From Pseudomonas multiresinivorans (lineage in GTDB: Bacteria > Pseudomonadota > Gammaproteobacteria > Pseudomonadales > Pseudomonadaceae), in NCBI RefSeq assembly GCF_012971725.1, contig NZ_CP048833.1:2790001-2854000 (forward strand): 64,000 nucleotides of DNA, given 5' to 3'. Numbering within the stretch: the stretch's first letter is position 1; every line of letters starts with the position of its first letter. Below are positions 15,621-23,537 of the stretch, piece by piece. The notes below the pieces were generated by a model. The model searched no databases and was not told the origin of the DNA. It worked only from the letters and a program-made list of their open reading frames with translations. The translations under genes were made by a program, and so were the position numbers.

Positions 15621-17246
15621 ATGCAAGAGTCCATAACAACAACGACAACCTGCGACGTGATCATCGTCGGTCTCGGCCCCACCGGGGCGGTGCTGGCCAA
15701 CCTGCTGGGCCGCTACGGCTGGTCCGTGGTCGGCCTGGAGCGCGACGAGGACCTTTACTACGCCCCGCGTGCCGTGCACTTCGATGACGAGATCATGCGC
15801 ATCTTCCAGTTCGCCGGCCTGGCCGACGACATCGGCCGCACCAGCGAGTCGTTCACCGACATGGAGATCATCCTGCGCCCCGGGCGCAAGCCGGTTACCC
15901 GCTCGCGCATCGGCAGCCAGGACCGCCGCTATGGCCATCCCGGCGCCTGGTGGTTCCACCAGCCGACCCTGGAGCGGCATTTCCACGACGGGCTCAAGCG
16001 CTATCCCAATGTCACCCCGGTGTACGGCTGCCGCGTTACCGGCGTCGAGCAGGACGCCGAAGGCGTGCGCGCCACCGCCGTGCAGCGTGACGGCAGCGAG
16101 CGGGTGTTCCAGGGGCGCTACCTGATCGGTTGCGACGGTGGCAAGAGCTTTGTCCGCCGCGAGGCCGGGCTGCGCCTGGAGTCGGCCGACTTCGACGAAG
16201 CCTGGGTGGTGGTGGATACCAAGACCCGTTCCGGGGAGAAGGATGCGCTGCTGCCGGCCAACCACTCGCAGGTGTGCAACCCGGCGCAGCCGGTGACCTA
16301 CGTGCCCATGGCCGGCCCGTACTACGAATGGCAGTTCATGGTCACCGGCGGCAAGTCCGAGCGCGAGGCCACCGATCCCTATCTGGTGCGCCAGCAACTT
16401 CGCGACTTCGTCGACCTCGACAAGATCGAGATCACCCGCATCGCCTACTACAAGTTCCACGGCCTCTGGGCCAACGACTGGCGCAACGGCCGGATCATCC
16501 TGGCCGGCGACTCGGCGCACCAGATGCCGCCGTTCCTCGGCCAGGGCATGTGCTCTGGCGTGCGCGACGCGAGCAGCCTGTGCTGGCGCCTGGACATGGT
16601 GCTGCGCGGCGCCGCGCGGGAGAAACTGTTCGACGACTACGAGGCCGAACGCTCGGCCCATGTGCGCGAGATCATCAATGGCGCGATGTTCCTCGGCAAC
16701 GTCATCCAGACCCGCCACCGCGGTGTGGCCTTCCTGCGCGACTGGCTGCTGTTCCGCATCGCCGGCCTGCTGCCTTTCGCCAACAAGGCGTTCGCCGACA
16801 AGGCCAACCGCAAGAAGCCGCTGGCCGCCGGTTTCTGCGGCTGGGGGCACCGGCTGTCCGGTCACCTGGCCCTGCAGCCGAAAGTGTTGCGGGACGGGGA
16901 GGACGAGCGGCTGCTGCTCGACGAGGCGCTTGGCCACGGCTTTGCCGTGCTCGCCCGACGCGGTTGCCTCGACACCCAGCGAGCGCAGCTGGAGCGCCTG
17001 GCGCAGCAGGTGGACCTGCGCGTGCTGGAGTTCGCCGAAGACCCGTCCGGCCCGGTACTGGGCGACCCCAGCGGCGCGCTGCAGGACTGGTTCGACGAAG
17101 CGGACATGGACTTCGTGCTGATCCGCCCCGACCGCTATGTCTTCGATGCCGGCCGCGCCGACCAGCTGGGGCGCGTCGCCGAGCGCTTCCTCGCCGGCCT
17201 GTCGCTGGTCCGCCACAGCAATCAATCCCAAGGAGTGGCGGCATGA
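15621..17246 (+). CDS. FAD-dependent monooxygenase, MhpA-like aromatic hydroxylase
   Basis: A 541-residue class A flavoprotein hydroxylase. The dinucleotide fold is G-L-G-P-T-G near residue 17, the D-G motif is in L-I-G-C-D-G-G-K-S-F, and the second FAD motif is I-L-A-G-D-S-A-H-Q-M-P-P-F. Relatives such as 3-(3-hydroxyphenyl)propionate hydroxylase use NAD(P)H and O2 to hydroxylate a phenol ortho to the OH. The ATG at 15621 is chosen because GGAG lies 6 nt upstream; the earlier in-frame ATG at 15588 overlaps the promoter. It is the first gene of the rightward operon and overlaps the next by 4 bp. A long C-terminal thioredoxin-like domain (from about residue 410) is usual for the family. Confidence 0.88.
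   Translation: MQESITTTTTCDVIIVGLGPTGAVLANLLGRYGWSVVGLERDEDLYYAPRAVHFDDEIMRIFQFAGLADDIGRTSESFTDMEIILRPGRKPVTRSRIGSQDRRYGHPGAWWFHQPTLERHFHDGLKRYPNVTPVYGCRVTGVEQDAEGVRATAVQRDGSERVFQGRYLIGCDGGKSFVRREAGLRLESADFDEAWVVVDTKTRSGEKDALLPANHSQVCNPAQPVTYVPMAGPYYEWQFMVTGGKSEREATDPYLVRQQLRDFVDLDKIEITRIAYYKFHGLWANDWRNGRIILAGDSAHQMPPFLGQGMCSGVRDASSLCWRLDMVLRGAAREKLFDDYEAERSAHVREIINGAMFLGNVIQTRHRGVAFLRDWLLFRIAGLLPFANKAFADKANRKKPLAAGFCGWGHRLSGHLALQPKVLRDGEDERLLLDEALGHGFAVLARRGCLDTQRAQLERLAQQVDLRVLEFAEDPSGPVLGDPSGALQDWFDEADMDFVLIRPDRYVFDAGRADQLGRVAERFLAGLSLVRHSNQSQGVAA
15635..15642 (+). promoter_or_regulatory. A-rich Hfq/Crc-type motif inside the start of the MhpA-like gene
   Basis: AACAACAA lies 14 nt after the A of the start codon, within the footprint of an initiating ribosome, followed by further ACGACAA. 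Confidence 0.45.
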
Positions 17247-18889
17247 TCGACACACCCGTTCTCATCAGCGGCGCCGGCCCGGTCGGCCTGACCCTGGCGC
17301 TGAATCTCAGCCGCCTGGGGATTCGCTCCGTGCTGCTCAACGATCGCCGGCAGACCACCACGCATCCCAAGCTGGACGTGGTGAACTGCCGCTCCATGGA
17401 AATCTTCCGCCAGCTGGGCCTGGCCGAACGCATCCGCGCGGCCGGCAACCCGACCGACGCCAACCAGTATTCGGCCATGGCGGCTTCGGCCAGCGGGCCG
17501 TTCTACAGCGTGATGTCCGACCGGCACCTGATCTACCAGCCGGTCAGCCAGGCGGAGCAGGCCATCCGCGCCTGCCGCGACGGCAGCCTGCCGCTGGAGT
17601 CGATGCAGCGCATCGCGCAGATGCACCTGGAACCGGTGCTGATGGCGGAAGTGGAAGCCGACCCGAACATCGAGCTGCGCATGGGCTGGCGCCTGTATGG
17701 CTTCGAGCAGGGCTCCACCGGCGTGGTAGCGATGGCCCATGAAGTGGATAGCGGCGAGGCGCAGCAGTTCTTCGCCCAGTACCTGATCGGCTGCGACGGG
17801 CCCAACAGCCGCGTGCGCAACTTCCTCAACATCGATTACGACGGCACCCGCGACCTGGTCGGCGAACTGTTCATCATCCACCTGCGCTCCGATGAGATTG
17901 CCGGGCTGTTCCCCAACAACCAGCCCTACTGGCATACCTGGCTGACCCGGCCGGGCTTCGCCGGTCTGCTGGTGTCGCCGGATGCCAGCCGCAATGACTA
18001 CGTGCTGCACCGGCCCTTTGCGCCGCGCCCCGGTGAGTCGCTGGAGAGCGTGGTGGACGCCGCCCTCGGCACCCGGCTGCGCTACGAGATCGTCCAGTCC
18101 GGCCCGTGGCGCCCGCAGTTTCTGGTGGCTCGCTCGTTCGGCCGGCAGCGCGTGTTCATTGCCGGCGATGCCACCCACCAGTTCATGCCCACCGGTGGCC
18201 TGGGCATGAACACCGGGGTGGCCGAGGCGCACAACCTGGCCTGGAAGCTGGCGGCCTGCCTGGCCGGTTGGGGCGGTCCGCGCCTGCTGGAAAGCTACGA
18301 GGCGGAGCGCCTGCCGGTGGCCCGGCGCAATCGCGAGCACGTGAAGAAGTGCGCGGCGGCGACCTTCGAGGCGCAGATGCGGCGCGACGATGCGCTGCTC
18401 GCCCAGGGGACGGCAGGCGATGCCGCGCGGCAGGAAGCCGGGCGCGAGTTCGAGCGCAAGGTCTCGCGGCTCTACGAATCGCTGGGCGTGGAAATCGGCT
18501 ACCGCTACCACGGCTCGCCGGCGATCGAGCCGGACACCGCCAGCGAGCCGGCCTACGAGGAAGTTCGCTACACGCCCACCACCTGGTCCGGCGCGCGGCT
18601 GCCCAGCGCGTTCCGCGAGGATGGCACGGCGCTCTTCGATCAGCTTGCGCTGGGTGGCTACACCCTGCTGGCGTTCGACGCCGAGGCCGAAGCCTGCGCG
18701 CCGTTGCAGGAGGCGGCGCAGGAGTGCGGCGTACCGCTGAACGTGCTGCCGATCCACGAGAAATACCTGGCGACCCTGTACGAGCGGCGCTTCGTGCTGG
18801 TGCGGCCTGACCAGCATGTGTGCTGGCGCGGCGACAGCCTGCCGGTCGATTGCTACTCGCTGTTCAACCGTCTGCGCGGAGCCCGCTGA
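17243..18889 (+). CDS. FAD-dependent monooxygenase, second hydroxylase of the operon
   Basis: A 548-residue class A flavoprotein: G-A-G-P-V-G near residue 12, L-I-G-C-D-G-P-N-S-R-V-R in the middle, and F-I-A-G-D-A-T-H-Q-F-M-P-T-G-G-L-G-M-N-T-G for the second FAD site. The latter resembles PheA/TfdB and polyketide-type hydroxylases and differs from the preceding MhpA-like enzyme. The ATG overlaps the previous stop (ATGA), so the start is firm although the frame is open for another 1.1 kb upstream. Two different hydroxylases in one operon suggest sequential hydroxylations, or hydroxylation with loss of a substituent. Confidence 0.88.
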   Translation: MIDTPVLISGAGPVGLTLALNLSRLGIRSVLLNDRRQTTTHPKLDVVNCRSMEIFRQLGLAERIRAAGNPTDANQYSAMAASASGPFYSVMSDRHLIYQPVSQAEQAIRACRDGSLPLESMQRIAQMHLEPVLMAEVEADPNIELRMGWRLYGFEQGSTGVVAMAHEVDSGEAQQFFAQYLIGCDGPNSRVRNFLNIDYDGTRDLVGELFIIHLRSDEIAGLFPNNQPYWHTWLTRPGFAGLLVSPDASRNDYVLHRPFAPRPGESLESVVDAALGTRLRYEIVQSGPWRPQFLVARSFGRQRVFIAGDATHQFMPTGGLGMNTGVAEAHNLAWKLAACLAGWGGPRLLESYEAERLPVARRNREHVKKCAAATFEAQMRRDDALLAQGTAGDAARQEAGREFERKVSRLYESLGVEIGYRYHGSPAIEPDTASEPAYEEVRYTPTTWSGARLPSAFREDGTALFDQLALGGYTLLAFDAEAEACAPLQEAAQECGVPLNVLPIHEKYLATLYERRFVLVRPDQHVCWRGDSLPVDCYSLFNRLRGAR

Positions 18890-18891
18890 CC

Positions 18892-19272
18892 ATGAGCCTG
18901 TTCATCGATTCACTGAAACTGCGCCTGCTGCTGTTGGCGTCCATCCCGTTGCTGCGCCGCGCCGAACGCCGCTCGGCGCGCCTGCGCGAGCTGTTGCATG
19001 AGGACTCCTTCGTGCTGCAGATCCGCACGGCCGATGGCGTCGGCGGCTACTACCGGCTGCGCGGCGGGGTGCTCAGCCTGCATCGCGGCGAACACCGCCG
19101 GCCGGACTTCACCCAGTACTGGCAGCGCAGCTCGGATGCCCTGCGGGTGATGCTCAGCCGCGACGAGACCGACATGCTGCGCGCCGTCGAAGGCGGGCAG
19201 TGCCAGCTGCAGGGGCGCTTCGCAGTAGCCCTGTGGTTCAACGAGGCGATGAAGATTGCCCGTGCTGCCTGA
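18892..19272 (+). CDS. Small SCP2-like protein of unknown function
   Basis: A 126-residue protein encoded 2 bp after the second hydroxylase. The first 22 residues include a hydrophobic stretch (K-L-R-L-L-L-L-A-S-I-P-L-L). The rest has the pattern of sterol-carrier-protein-2-like domains: a beta strand region V-L-Q-I-R-T-A-D-G-V-G-G-Y-Y-R-L-R-G-G, S-D-A-L-R-V-M-L, and a final G-x-x-x-L-Q-G-R-F-A-V-A-L. If so, it may bind a hydrophobic pathway intermediate. Assignment is by pattern only and could be wrong. The tight operon position argues for a real gene. Confidence 0.65.
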   Translation: MSLFIDSLKLRLLLLASIPLLRRAERRSARLRELLHEDSFVLQIRTADGVGGYYRLRGGVLSLHRGEHRRPDFTQYWQRSSDALRVMLSRDETDMLRAVEGGQCQLQGRFAVALWFNEAMKIARAA

Positions 19273-19295
19273 ACCCTCCCGGATCACACAAGGAC

Positions 19296-19303
19296 AACAA
19301 CAA
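19296..19303 (+). promoter_or_regulatory. A-rich Hfq/Crc-type motif overlapping the amidohydrolase start
   Basis: AACAACAA lies between AAGGA and the ATG at 19303, sharing the A of the start codon. Confidence 0.55.
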
Positions 19304-20376
19304 TGACGATCCAACAAGGTCGAATCGACGTGCACCACCACATCATCCCGCCGGCCTTCGTCGAGGTCATGGCGAACAAGGGCCTGGACATGGTGGCCGG
19401 CGCGCCGCTGCCGAAATGGTCGCCGCAGAAGTCCATCGAGGTGATGGACCTCAACGGCATCCAGACCGCCATCACCTCGCTGTCAGCGCCGGGCGTGCAT
19501 TTCGGCGGGGGAGTGGAGCAGGCCCGCGAGCTGGCGATGCGCTGCAACGACTTCGCCGCGCAGATGCGCAGCGATCATCCGGGGCGCTTCGGCAACTTCG
19601 CCGTGCTGCCCACGCCGTTCACCGAGGCGGCGTGCCGCGAAGCCATCCGCGCACTGGATGAACTGAAGGCCGAGGGTGTGGTGCTGCTGGGCAGCACCGA
19701 TGGCGTGTTCCTCGGCGACGCGCGTTTCGACGAACTGATGGCGGAACTGGATCGCCGCGCAGCCATCGTCTTCGTGCACCCGAACATGCACGAAAGCAGC
19801 GAGAAACTCGGCATCGCTGCGCCGGGTTTCCTGGTCGAGTTCCTCTGCGATACCACCCGCGCGGCGGTGAACCTGATCCTCACCGGCACGCTGGAGAAGT
19901 ACCCGCGCATCCGCTGGATCCTCGCCCATGGCGGTGGCTTCCTGCCCTACGTGGCCTGGCGCGTGTCCCTGGCCAACGCCCTGCCGCAATTCCAGGACAA
20001 GGCGCCACAGGGCGTGATGACCTACCTCAAGCGCTTCTACTACGACACCGCGCTGTCGCCGTCGCGCTACTCCATGGCAGCGCTGAAGGAGCTGGTGGCG
20101 CCCTCGCAGATTCTTTTCGGCAGCGATTTCCCCTTCGCCCCGGCACCGGTCACCACATTGACCTGCCAGACCCTGGAGGAGAACCCGTTGTGGTCGAACG
20201 AGCAGCGCTACGGCATCAATCGTGGCCATGCATTGAGCCTGTTCCCGCAGTACCGCGAAGCGCAGGAGCAGGTGGCCGCGGCGCCGATCTTCAGTGGCGA
20301 ATCCTTCGGCAGCCGGGTGAAGCGCAGCCTGACCCGGCCGCTGGGCGCCTACGTCGAACGTGTGCGCAGCCGCTGA
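19303..20376 (+). CDS. Amidohydrolase-family protein, decarboxylase-like
   Basis: A 357-residue TIM-barrel metalloprotein of the amidohydrolase-2 (ACMSD) group. The metal motif is D-V-H-H-H-I near residue 9. Other landmarks are S-L-S-A-P-G-V near 60, L-I-L-T-G-T-L-E-K-Y-P-R-I-R-W-I-L-A-H-G-G-G near 195 and F-G-S-D-F-P-F-A near 270. The N-terminal pattern resembles 6-methylsalicylate decarboxylases as I remember them, so non-oxidative decarboxylation of a hydroxybenzoate-type intermediate is plausible. It has no signal peptide, so is cytoplasmic. A paralogue follows after 15 bp. The reaction is inferred. Confidence 0.85.
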   Translation: MTIQQGRIDVHHHIIPPAFVEVMANKGLDMVAGAPLPKWSPQKSIEVMDLNGIQTAITSLSAPGVHFGGGVEQARELAMRCNDFAAQMRSDHPGRFGNFAVLPTPFTEAACREAIRALDELKAEGVVLLGSTDGVFLGDARFDELMAELDRRAAIVFVHPNMHESSEKLGIAAPGFLVEFLCDTTRAAVNLILTGTLEKYPRIRWILAHGGGFLPYVAWRVSLANALPQFQDKAPQGVMTYLKRFYYDTALSPSRYSMAALKELVAPSQILFGSDFPFAPAPVTTLTCQTLEENPLWSNEQRYGINRGHALSLFPQYREAQEQVAAAPIFSGESFGSRVKRSLTRPLGAYVERVRSR

Positions 20377-20391
20377 TCCGGGGGGAAACGC

Positions 20392-21585
20392 ATGAATCGC
20401 CGAGAATTCGTGATGGGCGCCGGCGTACTCGCCAGCGCCTCGTTGCTGGCCGCTGAACTGCCAGCCCTGTCGCCGACAGGTGCTCCCTCCGATGCTGTTG
20501 CGCCCGCGCAGCGCCCGTCGCCACTGGCGCCCGGCCGCATCGACGTGCACCACCACATCCTGCCGCCGTTCTACGCGGAAGCGTTGCGTCGCCAGGGGCT
20601 GGACAAGGTGGCGGGGGTGGCCTTGCCGGAATGGTCGGCGCAGCGTTCGCTGGAGCTGCTCGACGGGCAGGGGCTGCAGACCGCAATCACCTCGATCTCG
20701 TCGCCCGGTGTCTGGTTCGGCAACGACCGTGCCGCCGCCGAGCTGGCGCGCCGCTGCAACGAATTTGCGGCGGAACTGTGCCAGCGGCATGCAGGGCGTT
20801 TCGGCAGCTTCGCCTGCGTGCCGCTGCCGGCCACCGAGGTGGCGTGCAGCGAGGCGCTCCACGCGCTGGATGTGCTCAAGGCCGATGGCCTGGTGCTGCT
20901 GGCCAGCAATGACGGCGTGTTCCTCGGCGATGCGCGTTTCGACGAGTTGATGGCCGAGCTGGATCAACGCGGGGCGACGGTTTTCCTCCACCCGAACCTG
21001 CACCCGAGCAGCCAGACGCTGGGGTTGGCGGCACCGGGTTTCCTGCTGGAGTTCGTCTGCGACACCACGCGGGCGGCAGTGAACCTGATCCTCAGCGGCA
21101 CGCTGGAACGCTATCCGCGCATCCGCTGGATACTCGCCCACGCCGGTGGCTTCCTGCCGTATGCGGCCTGGCGGGTGTCGTTGGCCAACGCCTTGCCACA
21201 GTTCGCGGAGCAGGCGCCGCTGGGCGTGATGACCTACCTTCGGCGCTTCTATTTCGACACTGCGCTGGCACCGGCCGCACCGTCCATGGCGGTACTGCGC
21301 GAGTTGGTCGAGCCCGGCCAGGTGCTGTTCGGCAGCGACTTCCCGTTCGCGCCGCAAGCGCTGGTGGCCGAGCAGGTCAGCACGCTTGCCGCCAGCCGCG
21401 TCTGGAGCACGGCGGATCTCGCTGGCATTGGTCGTGGGCACGCGTTGAGCCTGTTCCCGCGCTTCGCCGCACCGGGCGAAGCGGTGGCCGTTGCATTGCC
21501 GTATGAATCCGAGTCGACCTTGCACTGGTTGGGACGCAGCGCCGGCAAGCCGTTCGCCGCCCTGGCCCAACACCTGAAGGACTGA
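20392..21585 (+). CDS. Amidohydrolase-family protein with Tat-like signal, paralogue
   Basis: A 397-residue paralogue of the preceding protein (D-V-H-H-H-I, S-I-S-S-P-G-V-W-F-G-N, F-G-S-D-F-P-F-A conserved). It has about 45 extra N-terminal residues: M-N-R-R-E-F-V-M-G followed by a hydrophobic stretch and an Ala/Pro-rich linker. The R-R-x-F pattern suggests Tat export of a folded metalloenzyme, or a membrane anchor. A periplasmic decarboxylase-like enzyme beside a cytoplasmic twin is unusual. The two presumably act on related or consecutive substrates. The start follows GGGGGGA. Export is predicted, not shown. Confidence 0.82.
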   Translation: MNRREFVMGAGVLASASLLAAELPALSPTGAPSDAVAPAQRPSPLAPGRIDVHHHILPPFYAEALRRQGLDKVAGVALPEWSAQRSLELLDGQGLQTAITSISSPGVWFGNDRAAAELARRCNEFAAELCQRHAGRFGSFACVPLPATEVACSEALHALDVLKADGLVLLASNDGVFLGDARFDELMAELDQRGATVFLHPNLHPSSQTLGLAAPGFLLEFVCDTTRAAVNLILSGTLERYPRIRWILAHAGGFLPYAAWRVSLANALPQFAEQAPLGVMTYLRRFYFDTALAPAAPSMAVLRELVEPGQVLFGSDFPFAPQALVAEQVSTLAASRVWSTADLAGIGRGHALSLFPRFAAPGEAVAVALPYESESTLHWLGRSAGKPFAALAQHLKD

Positions 21586-21589
21586 AGCC

Positions 21590-22819
21590 ATGAGTCAATT
21601 GTTCGAGCCGCTACGTCTGCCCAATGGCCAGGTGATCCGCAACCGCATCGCCAAGGCGGCGATGGAGGAAAACCTCGCCGATGCCGACCACGCGCCCGGC
21701 GACACTTTGTTGCGTCTGTATCGAAGCTGGGCCGAAGGCGGTGCCGGGTTGATCATCACCGGCAACGTGATGGTCGATCGCCGCGCGCTCACCGGCCCGG
21801 CCGGCGTGGTGCTGGAAGACGAGCGCCTGCTGCCGCGCTTCCGGCGTTGGGCCGAGGCCTGTCGCAGCCATGGGGCGCACGCCTGGATGCAGATCAACCA
21901 TCCGGGCCGCCAGTTGATGGCCGATCTGGGCCAGCCGGCCCTCGGGCCTTCGGCCATCGCCGTGGATATTCCCGGCCTGAAGAATGTCTTCGCCCAGCCG
22001 CGCGCGCTCACCGGCGCGGAGATCGACGGGCTGATACAGCGCTACCTGAATGCCGCGCTGCTGGCCGAGCGCGCCGGTTTCAGCGGGGTACAGGTACACG
22101 CTGCACACGGCTACCTGTTCAGCCAGTTCCTCTCGCCGCTGAGCAACCGGCGCGAGGATGACTGGGGCGGCAGCCTGGAAAATCGTGCGCGCATCCTGTT
22201 GCGTACGGTGGAAGCGATCCGCGCGCGGGTAGCGCCTGATTTCTGCGTGGCGGTGAAGCTCAATTCCGCCGATTTCCAGCGCGGCGGTTTCGCCGCGGAG
22301 GATGCCGAGGCCGTGGTGCGCCTGCTCAACGACCGGGGCGTGGACCTGGTCGAACTGTCCGGCGGCAGCTACGAAAGCCCGGCGATGCAGGGGCAGACCC
22401 GCGACGGCAGCACCCTGGCGCGGGAAGCGTACTTCCTGGAGTTCGCCGAGCGTATCGCCGCCACGGCACGCATGCCGTTGATGGTCACGGGAGGCATCCG
22501 CCGGCGGGAGGTCGCCGAGCGCGCCTTGCAGGGGGCGGTCGCCATGGTGGGGATGGCCACGGCCCTGGCCGTCGATCCAGCCCTGCCCAGGCGCTGGCAG
22601 GCCGGCGAGGGCGCGCGGGTCGAGCCGATAGTCGTGGCGTGGAAGAACAAGGCCTTCGCCGCGGTGGCAACCCAGTCGGTGGTGAAGAAACAGCTGGTGC
22701 TGCTCAGCCAGGGGCGCCCGACCAATCCGCGCACTTCGCCGCTGCTGGCGTTGATCGGCAACCAGTTGAAGCTGCGCAAGCAGTCGCGCCGCTACCGGCG
22801 CTGGGTCGCCCAGGGCTGA
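21590..22819 (+). CDS. NADH:flavin oxidoreductase (Old Yellow Enzyme family)
   Basis: A 409-residue FMN-dependent TIM-barrel reductase. Landmarks are the N-terminal L-F-E-P-L-R-L-P-N-G, M-Q-I-N-H-P-G-R-Q near residue 100, the catalytic-site stretch V-H-A-A-H-G-Y-L-F-S-Q-F-L-S-P near 165 with N-R-R-E-D-W-G-G-S-L-E-N-R, and V-T-G-G-I-R near 300. It would reduce an activated C=C bond. It is the last gene of the rightward operon, 4 bp after the second amidohydrolase. In the pathway it may saturate a dienone or enoyl side chain. The cysteine cluster of the 2,4-dienoyl-CoA reductase subgroup is not seen. Confidence 0.9.
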   Translation: MSQLFEPLRLPNGQVIRNRIAKAAMEENLADADHAPGDTLLRLYRSWAEGGAGLIITGNVMVDRRALTGPAGVVLEDERLLPRFRRWAEACRSHGAHAWMQINHPGRQLMADLGQPALGPSAIAVDIPGLKNVFAQPRALTGAEIDGLIQRYLNAALLAERAGFSGVQVHAAHGYLFSQFLSPLSNRREDDWGGSLENRARILLRTVEAIRARVAPDFCVAVKLNSADFQRGGFAAEDAEAVVRLLNDRGVDLVELSGGSYESPAMQGQTRDGSTLAREAYFLEFAERIAATARMPLMVTGGIRRREVAERALQGAVAMVGMATALAVDPALPRRWQAGEGARVEPIVVAWKNKAFAAVATQSVVKKQLVLLSQGRPTNPRTSPLLALIGNQLKLRKQSRRYRRWVAQG

Positions 22820-22825
22820 CGCGGG

Positions 22826-23473
22826 TCAGCCGCCCTGCGGCAAGGGCAGGGCGGCGATCTTCGAAGCCCTGGCGGGGGTGGCGCCCAGGGCGCGCAGGAG
22901 CATTTCGCTGAGCAGCACGTCCTGGCCTTCGGGTGCCCGACCCTCGAGAGTGGCGCGGATGGCCCCGGTGGCGCCGGCAATCACCAGGTCCAGCGCCACA
23001 TCTTCATCGGCATAGCTGAAGACGCCTTCGGCCAGGCCGCCGCGCAGGTCCTCGCGAACATGGTTGGCCAGCGTCGAGTGCATGGCCTGGTCGTAGTGGA
23101 TCACCCGCAACAGCGCGCTGGCCCATTGCGGGTCGGACTGTGCGTGCAGGACGAACATGCGCACGCCGATCGCCAGCCGCCGGGAGCCGCTGGAAATGCC
23201 GGCGCTGAGCTGGCTGATGGTCTCGGAGAAGTCGCCGGCCAGCGAGATGCCCACCGCCTCGGCCAATTCCTCGCGTGTCTTGAAGTAGTTGTAGATGGTG
23301 CCGGTGGACACCTGAGCCTCGGCGGCCAGGTCCTGGAACACCGTTGCGGCGATGTCCTGCCGGGCGAATACCCGCAGGGCTGCATCGAGCAGGCCCTGGC
23401 GGGTTCGCGCGCGTTTCTTGTGGCCGCGGGTGAGCGGTTCGCTGTGGTCTTCGCAGGGGGGGCGGTCGGTCAT
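22826..23473 (-). CDS. TetR-family transcriptional regulator (second)
   Basis: A 215-residue protein with an N-terminal basic tail, A-A-L-R-V-F-A-R-Q-D and a recognition region V-S-T-G-T-I-Y-N-Y-F-K-T-R-E-E-L. It is encoded 64 bp after, and on the same strand as, the third flavin hydroxylase, and converges on the OYE gene with a 6-bp gap. It probably represses the hydroxylase-tetR operon through the TGACG-N4-CGTCA palindrome at 25188-25201. That target is inferred. Confidence 0.88.
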   Translation of the reverse strand: MTDRPPCEDHSEPLTRGHKKRARTRQGLLDAALRVFARQDIAATVFQDLAAEAQVSTGTIYNYFKTREELAEAVGISLAGDFSETISQLSAGISSGSRRLAIGVRMFVLHAQSDPQWASALLRVIHYDQAMHSTLANHVREDLRGGLAEGVFSYADEDVALDLVIAGATGAIRATLEGRAPEGQDVLLSEMLLRALGATPARASKIAALPLPQGG

Positions 23474-23537
23474 GGCTGGTCGTCGGCTGCGGGGCTGCGG
23501 CGATGATACGGGAAGCCCATGGCCGACCGGTACCCGC

